Below are positions 13,601-24,570 of a DNA stretch of 64,000 nucleotides, piece by piece. The DNA lies in assembly GCF_030253575.1 (NCBI RefSeq), contig NC_080568.1:1133501-1197500 (forward strand). Reading direction: 5' to 3'. The notes under the pieces were generated by a model. It was not told the DNA's origin, made no database searches, and saw only the letters and a list, made by a program, of their open reading frames with translations. Position 1 is the stretch's first letter. Every line of letters starts with the position of its first letter. Made by a program: the position numbers and the translations under genes. Source of the DNA: Rhododendron vialii (taxonomy: Eukaryota; Streptophyta; Magnoliopsida; Ericales; Ericaceae).

Positions 13601-16600
13601 ATCTGTTCAGTTTTAGGGTAATCATAATAGGGAGAAAACCCATTAGAGTTAATTTCATTCAACGTAAAAAATATATATACAAGCTGTATAATAATTGCAC
13701 TACGGTCCTAGATACTTAAACTAATTACATGATAAGACATATAATTACACTAGATACAAATAGATCCATCATCTAACACTCCCCCTCAAGTTGGTGCGAA
13801 GATATCAATCAAGCCCAACTTGAACACAATAGGATGAAAACTCTTGCTACCCAGCCCTTTTGTGAATATATCAGCTAACTGATCTTCAGATCTCACAAAC
13901 GGCATACATATCAAACCCTCGTTCAATTTTTCCTTGATGAAGTGTCGATCAATCTCTACGTGCTTCGTTCTGTCATGCTGAACGGGATTATGAGCAATGT
14001 TAATGGCAGCTTTATTGTCGCAGTAAAGTTTCATCGGAACACTATCAGCAAACCCCAAATCAAGTAACAAAGTTTGGAGCCACAAGAGCTCACAAACACC
14101 ATTAGCCGCTTCTGCGCTAGACCTAGCGACTACCGATTGCTTCTTACTTCGCCAGGTAATCAGATTACCCCCAAGGAAAGTGCAATAGCCAGAAGTAGAG
14201 TGCCTATCATCCACAGAACCAGCCCAGTCAGCATCAGTGAATGCCTCCAATCGCAAATGGCCATGATTAGAGAACAAAATTCCTTTTCCTGGAGCTGATT
14301 TTAGATACCTCAAAATACGATAAACTGCATCTAGATGTGAAGTACGAGGATCATGCATAAACTGACTAACAACACCTACTGCATAAGTAATATCTGGTCG
14401 AGTGTGGGCCAAGTATATTAGTCGACCCACAAGTCGCTGATACCTCTCTTTATCAGTACGCTCCCCCACATCTCCACTAAGATGATGATTCGCCTCAATA
14501 GGAGAATCTGCAGGTCTACAGCCCAACATGCCTGTCTCTTCCAAAAAATCAAGTATATACTTGCGTTGGGAAATAAAGATACCTCTATCAGACCTCGCTA
14601 CTTCCATTCCAAGGAAGTATCTCAATGATCCCAAGTCCTTAATCTCGAACTCTTGAGCTAGACGAGACTTAAGGTTATGAATCTCACTCACATTGTTGCC
14701 TGTCATTATTATGTCATCAACATAAACAATAAGGACCAGCAATCTTACCATTACTTCGCCGGATAAACATCGTATGATCTGCATGGCTCTGCTTGTAACC
14801 AAAACTCAGCATAGCCTTAGAAAACCTGCCAAACCAGGCTCTAGGTGACTGCTTCAGCCCATAAAGTGCTTTCTTTAATCTACACACCTTTCCTTCACTT
14901 GCAAGAGAAGAGAAACCTGGTGGAATATCCATATAAATTTCCTCCTCTAAATCACCATGGAGAAATGCATTTTTCACATCAAACTGTTGAAGAGGCCAAT
15001 TCAAGTGGGCAGCACACGAGAGAAGAGCTCGCACAGAATTCATCTTCGCTACCGGAGCAAACGTCTCCTCATAGTCAATACCATAAGTTTGAGTAAAACC
15101 TCTGGCAACAAGCCTTGCCGTGTATCTCTCAACTGTACCATCAGCCTTTTGCTTAATAGTGAACACCCACTTGCAGCCCACTGGTTTCTTCCCTCCTGGA
15201 AGTGACACTAGATCCCAGGTGCCATTCTTTTTCAAAGCCGTCATCTCTTCTACCATAGCTCCTTTCCACTTAGGTATCTTGAATGCATCCTGCCAATTCT
15301 GTGGAATAGATATAGAAGAAAGAGAAGAGACAAATGCATGGTACGAAGGAGACAAACGGTCATAAGAAACAAACTGTGAAATAGGATGTTGAGTACAAGA
15401 TCTAACACCTTTTCGAATAGCAATAGGAAGATTGTCAGGATCCATAGGAGGAGGTTCAATAAGAGAAGAATCATTACCAGAAGAGTCAGCTGAGGAATTT
15501 GGAACTGGATTGGGTGATTGTGATTGACAAAGTGGTAACGTACATGAAGACTTTCCATTTTTCCGTCTAGCATACCTCTGTAAGCCAGCTCCCTGCAGTC
15601 GTTGTCGTGCAGGTAGTTGTTCCTCAATGTCACCACCAATATCATGTGTTTCCCTTTCAACAAATACTGGTTCCTCTCCAGTGTTTTCCTTCTCCCCTTC
15701 ATTATAATCATAGAAAAATTTCTCCCCCTCACTATGATTATAAAAGGTAAACATCTCTTCCTCCTGTTGATACTCCCCCTGAAGAGATGGTTTAGAGGGA
15801 GAATAAAAAACCTCTGTTTCCCAAAAGGTAACATCCATAGAGACAAACATCTTCCTTGAATAAGGATCGTAACACTTATAGCCTTTTTGGGTAGGAGAGT
15901 ACCCAACAAAAATACACTTATGGGCTTTATGTCCTAGCTTGCCCCCAGAAGGTTTTGGGGCATGAACAAAACACACACAACCAAACACCCTAGGTGGAAG
16001 AGTCGTAACTCGACAACTGCTTGGCAGGCACTCAATAGGTGTTTTAAAATTAAGGACACTTGATGGCATACGGTTGATAAGATATGTAGCAGTTAAAATA
16101 GCTTCTCCCCATAAATATTTGGGAACATTCATAGTGAACAAAAGAGATCGAGCGACCTCAGCAAGATGACGATTTTTACGCTCAGCAACTCCATTTTGTT
16201 GTGGAGTGTCAACGCAAGTCGTCTGAAAAATAATACTATTATCATCTAGATATGTCCGAAAAATCTTATCAATATACTCAGTCCCATTATCACTCCGAAG
16301 AATTTTAATATGTGTATCAAATTGAGTGCACACCATCTTATGAAAAGATTTGAAGCAGGAAAATACTTCATTTTTTGACTGGAGTAAGTACACCCATGTG
16401 GCACGAAAATAACAATCAATAAAAGTAACAAACCATCGATAGCCCTTTAAAGAAGTAACAGGAGAAGGACCCCAAACATCAGAATGGATAACCATAAATG
16501 GAGAATCACTTCGTTTATTAATAGGTGCATAAAAAGAGCGTTTATGTTTTCCAAACTCACAAGCTTCACAAAAAAATTGATCCCTAGGACAATGTTTAAT

Positions 16601-19600
16601 TAAAGTAGGAAAAAGTTTCTCTAATATCCCAAAAGAGGGATGACCCAATCTACGGTGCCACCGATGTAACAAAGAAAGAGTGGAACTCATATCTGCCCGT
16701 AGAGCTTGTCCACATGATAAAGATGGCTGAGATGGATGAGGTGCATGCTCCAGATAATAGATACCACCATGTGCTTTACCACTGCCAATCACCTTCCCCG
16801 TTTCCAGTTCCTGAAAGATACAGTGAGTAGGAAAAAATGTCACAGAACAGTTTGCAGAATGTGTAAAACTACTAACTGAAAGAAGGTTAGTGGCAAAGTT
16901 TGGAATATGGAGGACTGAAGAGAGAGAGATAGAGGGAGAATAGCGAACGGAACCTTTCCCTGAAATAGCAGAGAACGATCCATCGGCAATTCGAACCTTA
17001 TCCTTACCAGAACAAGTGGAATAAGAATCAAAAACAGAGGAACAACCTGTCATATGATCTGAACCACCAGAATCGATAATCCAAGGAATACTAGAGGAGG
17101 CAGTAAATGCACTAGCTGGAATACCTGAATGAGCAAAATAGGATGCAGTAGGAGCTGCTGTGGAAGTAGGAGCTATAGTAGAGGAAGAATCAGCCTGAGC
17201 CATAAGACGCCTGAGAGCTTGCATCTCCCTCTGAGAGAAACCGCCAACAGAATCAGAAGGTGACTGAACTCCTGTACTGAACCCAGAATCAGACAAGGTA
17301 GCAAACTCTGAAACATGTGCCTGAGCCTGAGAACGCCCGGGACCACGACCTCGACCTCCACGTCCACTGCCTCGCCCACGAGAAGGACGACCATGTAACT
17401 TCCAACAGAAATCCTTGGTATGTCCAGTGTTGTGGCAATAATCACACTGGAGTGACATACGATCTATGATCCCACTGGTAGTACCAGACTGAGACTTTCC
17501 ACTGCCAGACCCAAACTGTCCCTGCGGAATAGCAACCAATGCAGAACGATCAGAAGTAGGAGCTTGTAACATAGCACCCCTTCTGCTCTTCTCCTGTTGA
17601 ACAATGGCATAGGCCTCGCCCAAAGATGGAAACGGAACACGACCCAACACCTGCACTCTAATTGGATCATACTCCACATCAAGACCAGCAAGAAAGTCAT
17701 ACACACGCTCTTTCTCTATTCTTTTTAACCAAGCACCAGCATCAACGGAACAGACTGCTTGAAACCCCTGATAATAATCAAATTCTTGCCAGGCCCCACT
17801 AAGATCAGCAAAGTAAACAGCAACAGATCGATTGTGTTGATCCATAGTACGAAGTCGCTTTCGCAACTCAAAACACTGAGCATCATTGCCCTGCTGAGAA
17901 TAAGTCTGTGTGGCAATAGTCCAAATCTGATATGGAGTGTTAAGAAGCAAGAAAGGACTACGAATATCAGCCTTCATAGAATTAAACAACCAAGTCATGG
18001 CTAAAGATCGACGAGACTTAAACGTCTTGAGTTCAACATCAGTAGTAGGCTCAGTAACAGGGCCTTCAATGAACTCAGACATCCCTTTAGCTTCAATGGC
18101 TAATGTAAAAGTACGAGACCAAAGTAAATAATTTGTGCCATCCAGTTTGATGGGACAAATATCTAGTGGAGAGTTATCCAGAGTCCCTACACGACTCAAC
18201 TCATCCTTGCCACTAGCGGAAGCCTGTTTTTTCTCTTCTGACATCTTGAAAGCAGAACAATAATGCCAAATAAACAATAAACAATGTTCCCAGCAACTTT
18301 AGAACTCCAAAAATAATAAATAAAGGTTCCAAAAACCCTAGAACCTAAAAAAAAATCAACTGAATACCTTCGGATCTGACTGAAACAGTGTTGAAAAAGA
18401 AAAAAATAGATTTGAGCGGCGAGAACAGATCTGATCGACGGTGACGGCAAACCCCGACTGATCGAAGAACTGTTCACAAAGCACTGTTCACGCGATCACT
18501 GTTCACGATCACTGTTCACGCGATAACTGTTCACGATCACTATTCACGCACTGTTCACGCGGCACTGTTCACGATCACTGTTCACCTGAAAGTACTGTTC
18601 ACGCAGCGACGAGAAGAACGTCGTAGGTCGCCAAGTTCTATCGCTTTGATACCATGTTCAGTTTTAGGGTAATCATAATAGGGAGAAAACCCATTAGAGT
18701 TAATTTCATTCAACGTAAAAAATATATATACAAGCTGTATAATAATTGCACTACGGTCCTAGATACTTAAACTAATTACATGATAAGACATACAGGTTCT
18801 TGTAGGTAGGAAAAAAATGCATGTCAAAAAAATGGACACAAAATGGACTTTTATTGTACTTTGGAAACTGGCTATCTTTATGCAGAAATGTTGTTAGTTT
18901 TCTTATCTTGGTTTAGAAGTTATTGTTTCCATTCAAACATGCTTGATCAGTTATTTATTGTTTTAGATTGTTAGATTTCAAGATAAAGAGTCTCATCAAA
19001 TTTTTCTTGAACCTGAAGGTCGGACTGTGCCAGAGCTCTATGTGCAGGTGAGATTGAACTTTGCTTGTCCTTACCTTTTGTATTAGCAAGTAAAAGTGCC
19101 TTCTGTTAATGTTTATCATTTGCTAAAGCTGAATCAAAATAATCATTTCAATTTATTCGGTTTAATGGAGATCTCCCTTGTTTTTGCCAATCTTGTGTTA
19201 CGATCAGTATGGCTGAGATCAACTGGTCGAGTTCCTTAACTGCTCAACTTTGTTTCTGTTTTAAGGATGTCGTTACGGTTATATTCTACTGTAACATCTT
19301 CATTGCTTTCTTCCACTGCATTCATCTATTATTTAATCCAGCATCACATGGATAAGACCTTAACCCCAACTACTTGAGTGTTGAGTGTCAGCTATATGCG
19401 TCGATAAATTTAGATTGAGATCCGCTGCTAAACATTAGCTCCACCCATGTTCGTATGGCCTTCTTGTCCCTCACATCTTTTCTACTTCAACTCAAATAAC
19501 TTCCCGATACAATGAGTTGATTTTTCTTGATTGCAGATTACTATGAACCATATTTTCATCTCTTTGCTGCGTTTGAAATGTTATATGATGCCCTTTTAAT

Positions 19601-22600
19601 TTTTAAGGCAAATAAAGGAAGTACGAAATTTCTCCATACACCGTGATGGTGTAGTGGCCACCATTTACATTTCCTGGCCTCAAAGGTACCTCAACTTTGG
19701 GTGGTTGATGGATTTAAAAATTGTGCATAAAATCCTTTATCAGATATGAACTTGCATAACTTACTAGAAGAAAAAAAGTCAGGATGTGAAATGTGTTTGG
19801 TTTTTTGGACAGAAATCCAAAAGCAGAACTAAAAAGAGGAGAGGATTCCAATGTAAAGATAATATGTAGAGAAAATTTCAAAGGGACATGAAACCCAGTC
19901 CGGTGGAAGAATACATGTACAAAAAGAGGGTGGGATGGGCAATGATATCCCTTTGTATAATGCTGCCTATTATTTTGCCACACAAGATACAAGCAAATTA
20001 TGTTATATGGAGTATTTTCTTATGATTCTACGCTACATCTAGCTTTAGATGATTTCCTTGGCATCCTTGCAGGGATTCTCAACTGGTTTACCTGAGAGAC
20101 TACAGTTACCACTCTTGCGAACATTACCTGGACTTGAAAACTGTTCAATGCTGCGGCCTGCTTATGCTGTGGAGTATGATTTCTTGCCTGCTCATCAGTG
20201 CTCTAGGTCACTTATGACGAAGAAAATTGAAGGACTTTTCTTCTCTGGTCAAATAAATGGGACAACAGGCTACGAAGAAGCTTCAGCGCAGGTCTTATAC
20301 TTTGGTTAAAGCCTTATATTATGCCATCTATCGTGCTAGTTTCCTAGGTTTCACACATCAAAGAGAATAATATTTGTTTTCTTTTGGGTTGGAAGTTCAT
20401 TTGTTTCTAGTACTTTTATTCATGCATCAAACAGACCTTTGCTCACTTTCTATGTTCTCTGGATCAGGGAATTCTATCTGGAATTAATGCTGCAAGGCAC
20501 TCAGATGGTAAACCCCTTGTTGTTCTTGAGAGGGAAAGCAGTTATATAGGGACTTTGATTGATGATCTGGTCACCAAAGACTTGCGAGAGCCTTATCGCA
20601 TGTTAACAAGGTAGATAACCTTTCCTTTGTTGTTGTCTTGTGTGAGACTCTGAGGAGGACATACGAAGCTGCAAATTTCTAGATGTAGATAGGAGGGAAC
20701 AGAAGCAGAGGAATTTAAAAGAGGCACAAATAAATATCCTATGGGGTGAAATTAACTTGTTTGCTGTCTGTATTTACGTTTCTAGGCAAGACATGCAAAT
20801 CAGGAAACGACACGGATTGACTGACCTATTATTTCTGATATTGAATAGCTTGTTCTTTATATCAAAATATTGTCGCTGCTAGTTTTGCATTATGGAAGCT
20901 TGTTTGAGTATCTGCACAGATTTGAGCTACAAACGAAACAGACTCAGGATGTACTATTGCATGTTGAGGGTTAAAATTCGGTGCTAGGCTTGAGCAAAAT
21001 GGGAGAGGGCGGCTGTTAATGAAAATTGTGCCTTTTTTTTTTGAACGGCGAAAAAAGATTTTATTAATCTTTGAATGTGAAATACAAAGTCCAAAAGGAG
21101 CAAGGAGAAGAGCAACGAGTGCCCATCCGAGACCCAAACCTTTGATTGGCATGATGCCAACCAAAGAAAACCCCCAAGGACAAAGCCCATCACCTAAAAG
21201 GACTTAAAGCCCGGATAAAACAATAAAGCGCACATGGGACGCAGCCCAAACACCTAAAAAGGCCTAAAAGCCCAAGTAAAGGGATAAACCCAGCAATACA
21301 AGCCCAAATGAAAATTGTGCTTTACCCTTTCAATCATATTAGACCCATAATTGCTGAGGGAAGTCCGGATATACTTGAACTACATACAATGGGATTATTG
21401 TCTACCCAATAAATTAGTTTATTTGAGATGTTACCTATAGAAATGTCAATCTCCAAAAGTTGCCATATCTCAAATAGACTTTTCTAAAATTATTTCTGAA
21501 ACCAGTGCAGATGTGACTGCTGGTGTGTTTTGAGAGGTATCTTTAATACCTGCCAAAGTGTCTTCTACAGTTTTTCTGCCAAAAGAATTCAAATAATCCT
21601 GCCAAACCTCAAGATCCTCATTCTGGCTATGGTCTATATAAGTTTCATAAATTGAATCTCCTGGGGTAGTGGCCGATCGTCTGTAGTTGAGACTTCACGT
21701 GATAATTTACCTAGTTCCTCAAAAAACAATTTAGGAGGGGCTTTGTTCATTTTTCCTATGTTTGATTTGCTGTTTGATTTTTGGCCTCTCTTATTAGTTG
21801 CTTTTTCCTCCTGTTAGCCGCTCAGAACACCGTTTGCTGCTCCGGTCTGATAATGCGGACAGCCGTCTGACTCCTCTGGGCCGTGACATTGGTTTGATAG
21901 ATGATAGGCGCTGGAAAATATATCAGGATAAGCAAGCTCGAATTTCAGAGGAAAAGAAACGATTAAAAACCGTCAGGATTTCAGGTTTGTCTTATCCTTA
22001 TCAAAGTATGTGATAAGAAGTTTTTTTTTTCCTCATGTTTTGTTGAAAGAAAGATGTAAGGTACACCTAAATTTTCCATAAGCGATTCTGATATGTAGAC
22101 ATAGAGTACTACATTAGTTCTGCTTGTCGTGACAGCTACCTGTTTAATAATTCTCGAAGAGCATATAGACCAATAGCTGAGCCCTGGTCTTTGTGGGAAC
22201 AAATTTACTGGTCTATTGGATAATTGGAGTATGAAACTATGTTGACATATGCTTGAACATGTCTGATCACTGCTTTGGAATCAGACATGAGGTAAAATTG
22301 TTGCAAGTGGACAAATTAATGGTGCTCCTGATTGACTGACTTCGAAAACATTTGTGCTCCTACTTGTTTGGTTGATAGCTTACTAGCATGTGCATAAAAA
22401 GAAGGAAAAACATCAGAATTAGTTTGCAGGAGTTTTATAAATTCATGAATTGTCTTGTTACCTGTATAGTAAGACAAAGTGACATATGCTTTCACCCATA
22501 GACCCTACATGCACCTTTGATCAATTCTTCGTCTTGATATTGAGGTTTGGGGATATCAGGCAGTGAGGAAGAGAAGGGAAGCGGAAATGGAGAGAGAAAA

Positions 22601-24570
22601 TGAAAAGCAGAAGCCGGGGGAGGGGGGGTGGGGGGTGGGGAAGCTGAAACCTAGTGCAGCCATATGCAACTCACTTGTGTATCTAATTTTAAATTGCATG
22701 ATTGCCTTTGATTAGAGCCTTCACTGTTTGCATTAGGTAATTAAATTTGCATCGAGTATTGAAGGTGCATTTTTGTGGCTCTCAGATTCACCCTTAACTT
22801 CTCCTATACAACACAAGTTGCGGTGTTTGAAGAAAAATCGCTTGGATTTGTTTTTGTTTTAGAGGTATAGATAACCAACTTACTATTTGGTGTTCACTTC
22901 CAGGTGGAAATTTGGCTGCCGATGTTACCCTTTTGTCTGGTCAGCCAGTGAAGGACTCCTCAACCCTGGAAAGTCTTCTTAAGAAACCTCACATACATTA
23001 TAAAGTTCTTGATAAGCATGGCTTTGGAAACGATCTTCTATCTAGAATTGACAAAGAATGTGTGGAGGTTGATATCAAGTATGAGGGCTTTATCTTGCGC
23101 CAGCAGAGCCAACTACAGCAGGTTAGTAATCAACTGTAGTAGATTGTTTCATTTCATCTGCCTTGTGGAATGAGCAAGACATTTGATGCAATGGAAAAGC
23201 TCAAGACCCTTTTGGAAGGTGTCCTTTTATTGAGCATGTCATGTATGTTTATGAAGCATGTTAATTCTCAATTCATTTCTCGTGTTCTACTTGTAGATGG
23301 TTCACCAGCAACATAGACCTCTTCCTGAGGATTTGGATTACTATTCAATGACAAATCTTTGCCTTGAAGCACGTGAAAAACTATCCAAGGTATGAATAAC
23401 CATAAACATGCCAGTAAGATATTGTCCGTTGTCTCAGATGAAAAATTGTAAGGAGTTAATTTTTTTTTCTTTTCCTCGTTTCATTTAATGGTGATGGCAT
23501 TCCAAATTTGTTGCAAATTTGTATGACATAGGATTCATCTATGAGTGGGGAAAATCTGAAATATGATGTTAACATGGGATGTGTTATGTCATTAAACTCA
23601 TCACTATGGTAATGTTCCCGATCATTACTTCATGGCATCGTTATCTCTGGAGGCATAATGCTCCTGTTAATATTTGGCCCCCCAATTCTAGTCGTGCCTT
23701 ATTTGCTTCAGGAAAAGTTGCTTCCTTTCTGCAGTCATTTGGTTCAATGAAAGAAACTCTTTGAACTTCGTAGCCAAACATAGAATACTTGTCAAAAATC
23801 AGGAACTCCTACTTGACACACTGTCCCATCAACCAATGGACGACACCGCTTAGTATGCGCTGGTGGTTGTGTTACTAAAGTCTGCAGTGGAGGAACACCA
23901 CCTTAATGCCCACTATCCAAAGCCTTTTCCTGCAAGCTTTTCTAGTGTAGCTTGCATCCGAGCCAATTGATTGACATCTCATGTCATGTGATTTCTCAAC
24001 TTGTTGGTCTTGACTCTTGATCTAAAGCATCTAACTAAGAGTTTAACTCTATGGACACTGTAATTGGGAACGGGGTAAGAGGTTTGCTTTTGCCAACTTT
24101 TTTTTGGCTTGGGCTTTGGCTGTGTTCAGGGCCTCAGGTATTTGGGTTGGTTGGGTTTGGATATATGGAGCTTTGTTATAGGTAAGTATATTGCCTTCAA
24201 GTGTTGAAAGGGATGCCAGATCCATTTGCTTATCAGATTGAGATTGCGTCAGAACTTTTGCTTTTCTCCTCCTTTTGAGTTTCTGTGAAAGTTAACCTTT
24301 CCGTTGTTTTTGTTATGAAGTTTGATGATAAATAAACCTTAAGACAGCTTTTTCTCAGATTATTATGTCTCCTGCTTTCAGGTGAGGCCTCAAACCATTG
24401 GTCAAGCAAGCAGAGTCGGTGGGGTTAGCCCAGCTGACATTACTGCTCTCCTTATCGTCCTGGAAACCAACCGAAGGAAAGCCCAACAAGAAAGGAGGCA
24501 ACAAATGCTGGCTTCTGTCTCGGAGGATACCAAACAACAGGTGTCTGAACTTCCTCTTGCACCGGTATGA
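6746..24570 (+). CDS. mnmG: Organellar MnmG/GidA/MTO1-type tRNA U34 modification enzyme
   Basis: Thirteen exons: 6746-6935, 8764-8915, 9854-9945, 10528-10641, 10988-11318, 11956-12135, 18967-19047, 20073-20291, 20468-20610, 21818-21984, 22904-23121, 23297-23389, 24382-24570. Phase holds throughout and gives 722 residues. The family is an FAD enzyme that works with the GTPase MnmE/MSS1 to make 5-carboxymethylaminomethyl-type modifications at wobble U34 of tRNA. Residues 1-63 are Ser/Arg/Leu-rich with few acids, as expected for a mitochondrial or plastid transit peptide. The FAD dinucleotide motif is [14 protein letters not shown], followed by the family signatures [15 protein letters not shown] and [14 protein letters not shown]. 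The C-terminal domain retains [19 protein letters not shown]. Intron 4 has a GC donor (10642), and intron 6 holds TRIM and Copia insertions. A further exon at 24689-24715 could replace the last codon. The gene looks intact. Confidence 0.93.
7093..7345. repeat. Dispersed repeat with imperfect inverted ends in MnmG intron 1
   Basis: A GAGCCGAGC-rich block begins near GGGTGCAAACGAGTCGAGC and ends near GCTCGATTTGTTTGCAGC, roughly complementary to each other. Short GAGCC/GAGCTCG words recur on both strands within it. This composition is unlike the surrounding AT-rich intron and is typical of a dispersed plant non-autonomous DNA element. No target duplication could be fixed. Confidence 0.45.
7579..7648. 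repeat. (AT)n microsatellite, about 35 units, MnmG intron 1
   Basis: An uninterrupted AT dinucleotide run of about 70 bp. The open frames of repeated Tyr-Ile across it are artefacts of the repeat. It should be length-polymorphic and could form cruciform or slipped structures. Confidence 0.95.
8113..8190 (+). repeat. Exact 39-bp tandem duplication, MnmG intron 1
   Basis: A 39-bp unit beginning TAACCTTAG and ending CCGAAGAAG is present twice without mismatch (8113-8151 and 8152-8190). The lack of divergence indicates a recent duplication. Confidence 0.9.
13296..13603 (-). mobile_element. TRIM-like miniature LTR element in MnmG intron 6
   Basis: Two similar terminal repeats in direct orientation: 13296-13370 (75 bp, TGTTAAGTT...GTAACA on the plus strand) and 13533-13603 (71 bp, cut short by the Copia insertion). 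Read on the minus strand, a primer-binding site TGGTATGAGAGC (13521-13532) abuts one repeat and resembles the initiator-Met tRNA end. A purine tract GAGGGAGGG (about 13371-13379) abuts the other. There is no coding capacity. Very short LTRs, PBS, PPT and a total of about 0.3 kb define a TRIM. The two repeats have diverged, so it is older than the Copia element lodged in it. Confidence 0.75.
13604..13778 (-). repeat. Copia 3' LTR (complete)
   Basis: 175 bp with TGTT...AACA ends in element orientation, preceded on the coding strand by the purine tract TTGAGGGGGAG. The pol stop codon directly adjoins that tract. Positions 13604-13741 match the 5' LTR. Confidence 0.85.
13786..18244 (-). pseudogene. 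Copia gag-pol polyprotein, frameshifted
   Basis: Reading on minus from the likely gag start at 18244: gag; a CCHC knuckle ([14 protein letters not shown], about 17450-17409); protease with [12 protein letters not shown]-pre-integrase (HRRLGHPS...CEACEFGK); integrase with [14 protein letters not shown] and [12 protein letters not shown]; then RT ([23 protein letters not shown]). The two open frames (18277-14717 and 14802-13786) overlap near 14735, where one extra base shifts the frame inside RT just before YVDD. RNase H reads [12 protein letters not shown], about five residues shorter than usual at the catalytic-Glu segment. Both lesions point to an inactive copy, although the LTRs suggest recent arrival. 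Confidence 0.9.
18470..18606 (-). repeat. TGTTCAC repeat cluster in the Copia leader
   Basis: Ten closely spaced copies of the heptamer TGTTCAC (one as TATTCAC) lie in about 135 bp of untranslated leader between the PBS and gag. Most are in a CACTGTTCACG context. The spacing is irregular, 10-19 bp. It is not coding. Function unknown; an RNA packaging or regulatory role is only a possibility. Confidence 0.85.
18643..18654 (-). other. Copia primer-binding site
   Basis: TGGTATCAAAGC on the minus strand directly follows the 5' LTR. It matches the usual plant Copia PBS complementary to the 3' end of initiator-Met tRNA, with one difference from TGGTATCAGAGC. Confidence 0.8.
18655..18792 (-). repeat. 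Copia 5' LTR (truncated at its outer end)
   Basis: 138 bp match the 3' LTR over 13604-13741 with no mismatch that I can find. The outermost 37 bp, the start of U3 including the TG terminus, are absent, and intron sequence follows directly. Loss of the U3 edge should weaken or abolish normal integration competence. Confidence 0.85.
21032..21306 (-). mobile_element. 5'-truncated LINE 3' end in MnmG intron 9
   Basis: A T-run at 21033-21042 on plus (a poly-A tail on minus) begins a 275-bp segment rich in GCCCAA/GGGCTT words with no coding sense. It is enclosed by a perfect 14-bp direct repeat AATGAAAATTGTGC (21018-21031 and 21307-21320). A poly-A tail, a long target duplication and a short body describe a 5'-truncated non-LTR insertion, antisense to the gene. 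Confidence 0.8.
22616..22640 (+). other. G-quadruplex-capable tract in MnmG intron 10
   Basis: Four runs G5-A-G7-T-G6-T-G4 on the coding strand with single-base loops, as favourable as a G4 motif can be. It would also form in the pre-mRNA of intron 10, which could influence splicing. Its effect is inferred, not shown. Confidence 0.8.

Larger units (their letters stand above)
13604..18792 (-). mobile_element. Ty1/Copia LTR retrotransposon in MnmG intron 6, antisense to the gene
   Basis: A 5.2-kb element whose coding strand is minus. The 3' LTR is 13604-13778 (175 bp, TGTTAGATGA...CTGAACA in element orientation) and the 5' LTR is 18655-18792. The shared 138 bp appear identical, implying a young insertion. 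The 5' LTR lacks about 37 bp at its outer end, and no 5-bp target duplication is present, consistent with a small deletion at that edge. The PBS is at 18643-18654 and the PPT at about 13779-13793. The domain order gag, protease, integrase, RT, RNase H is that of Copia. The element is broken by a frameshift (see the coding entry). Confidence 0.93.

Noticed and set aside
15250..15909. 219-codon minus frame inside the Copia region
   Set aside because: It is a shadow frame of the polyprotein, hydrophobic and without motifs.
6746..24570. MnmG as a bacterial or organellar DNA insertion
   Set aside because: The gene has thirteen exons with plant splice sites and a transit-peptide-like N-terminus. 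It is a standard nuclear gene for an organelle enzyme.
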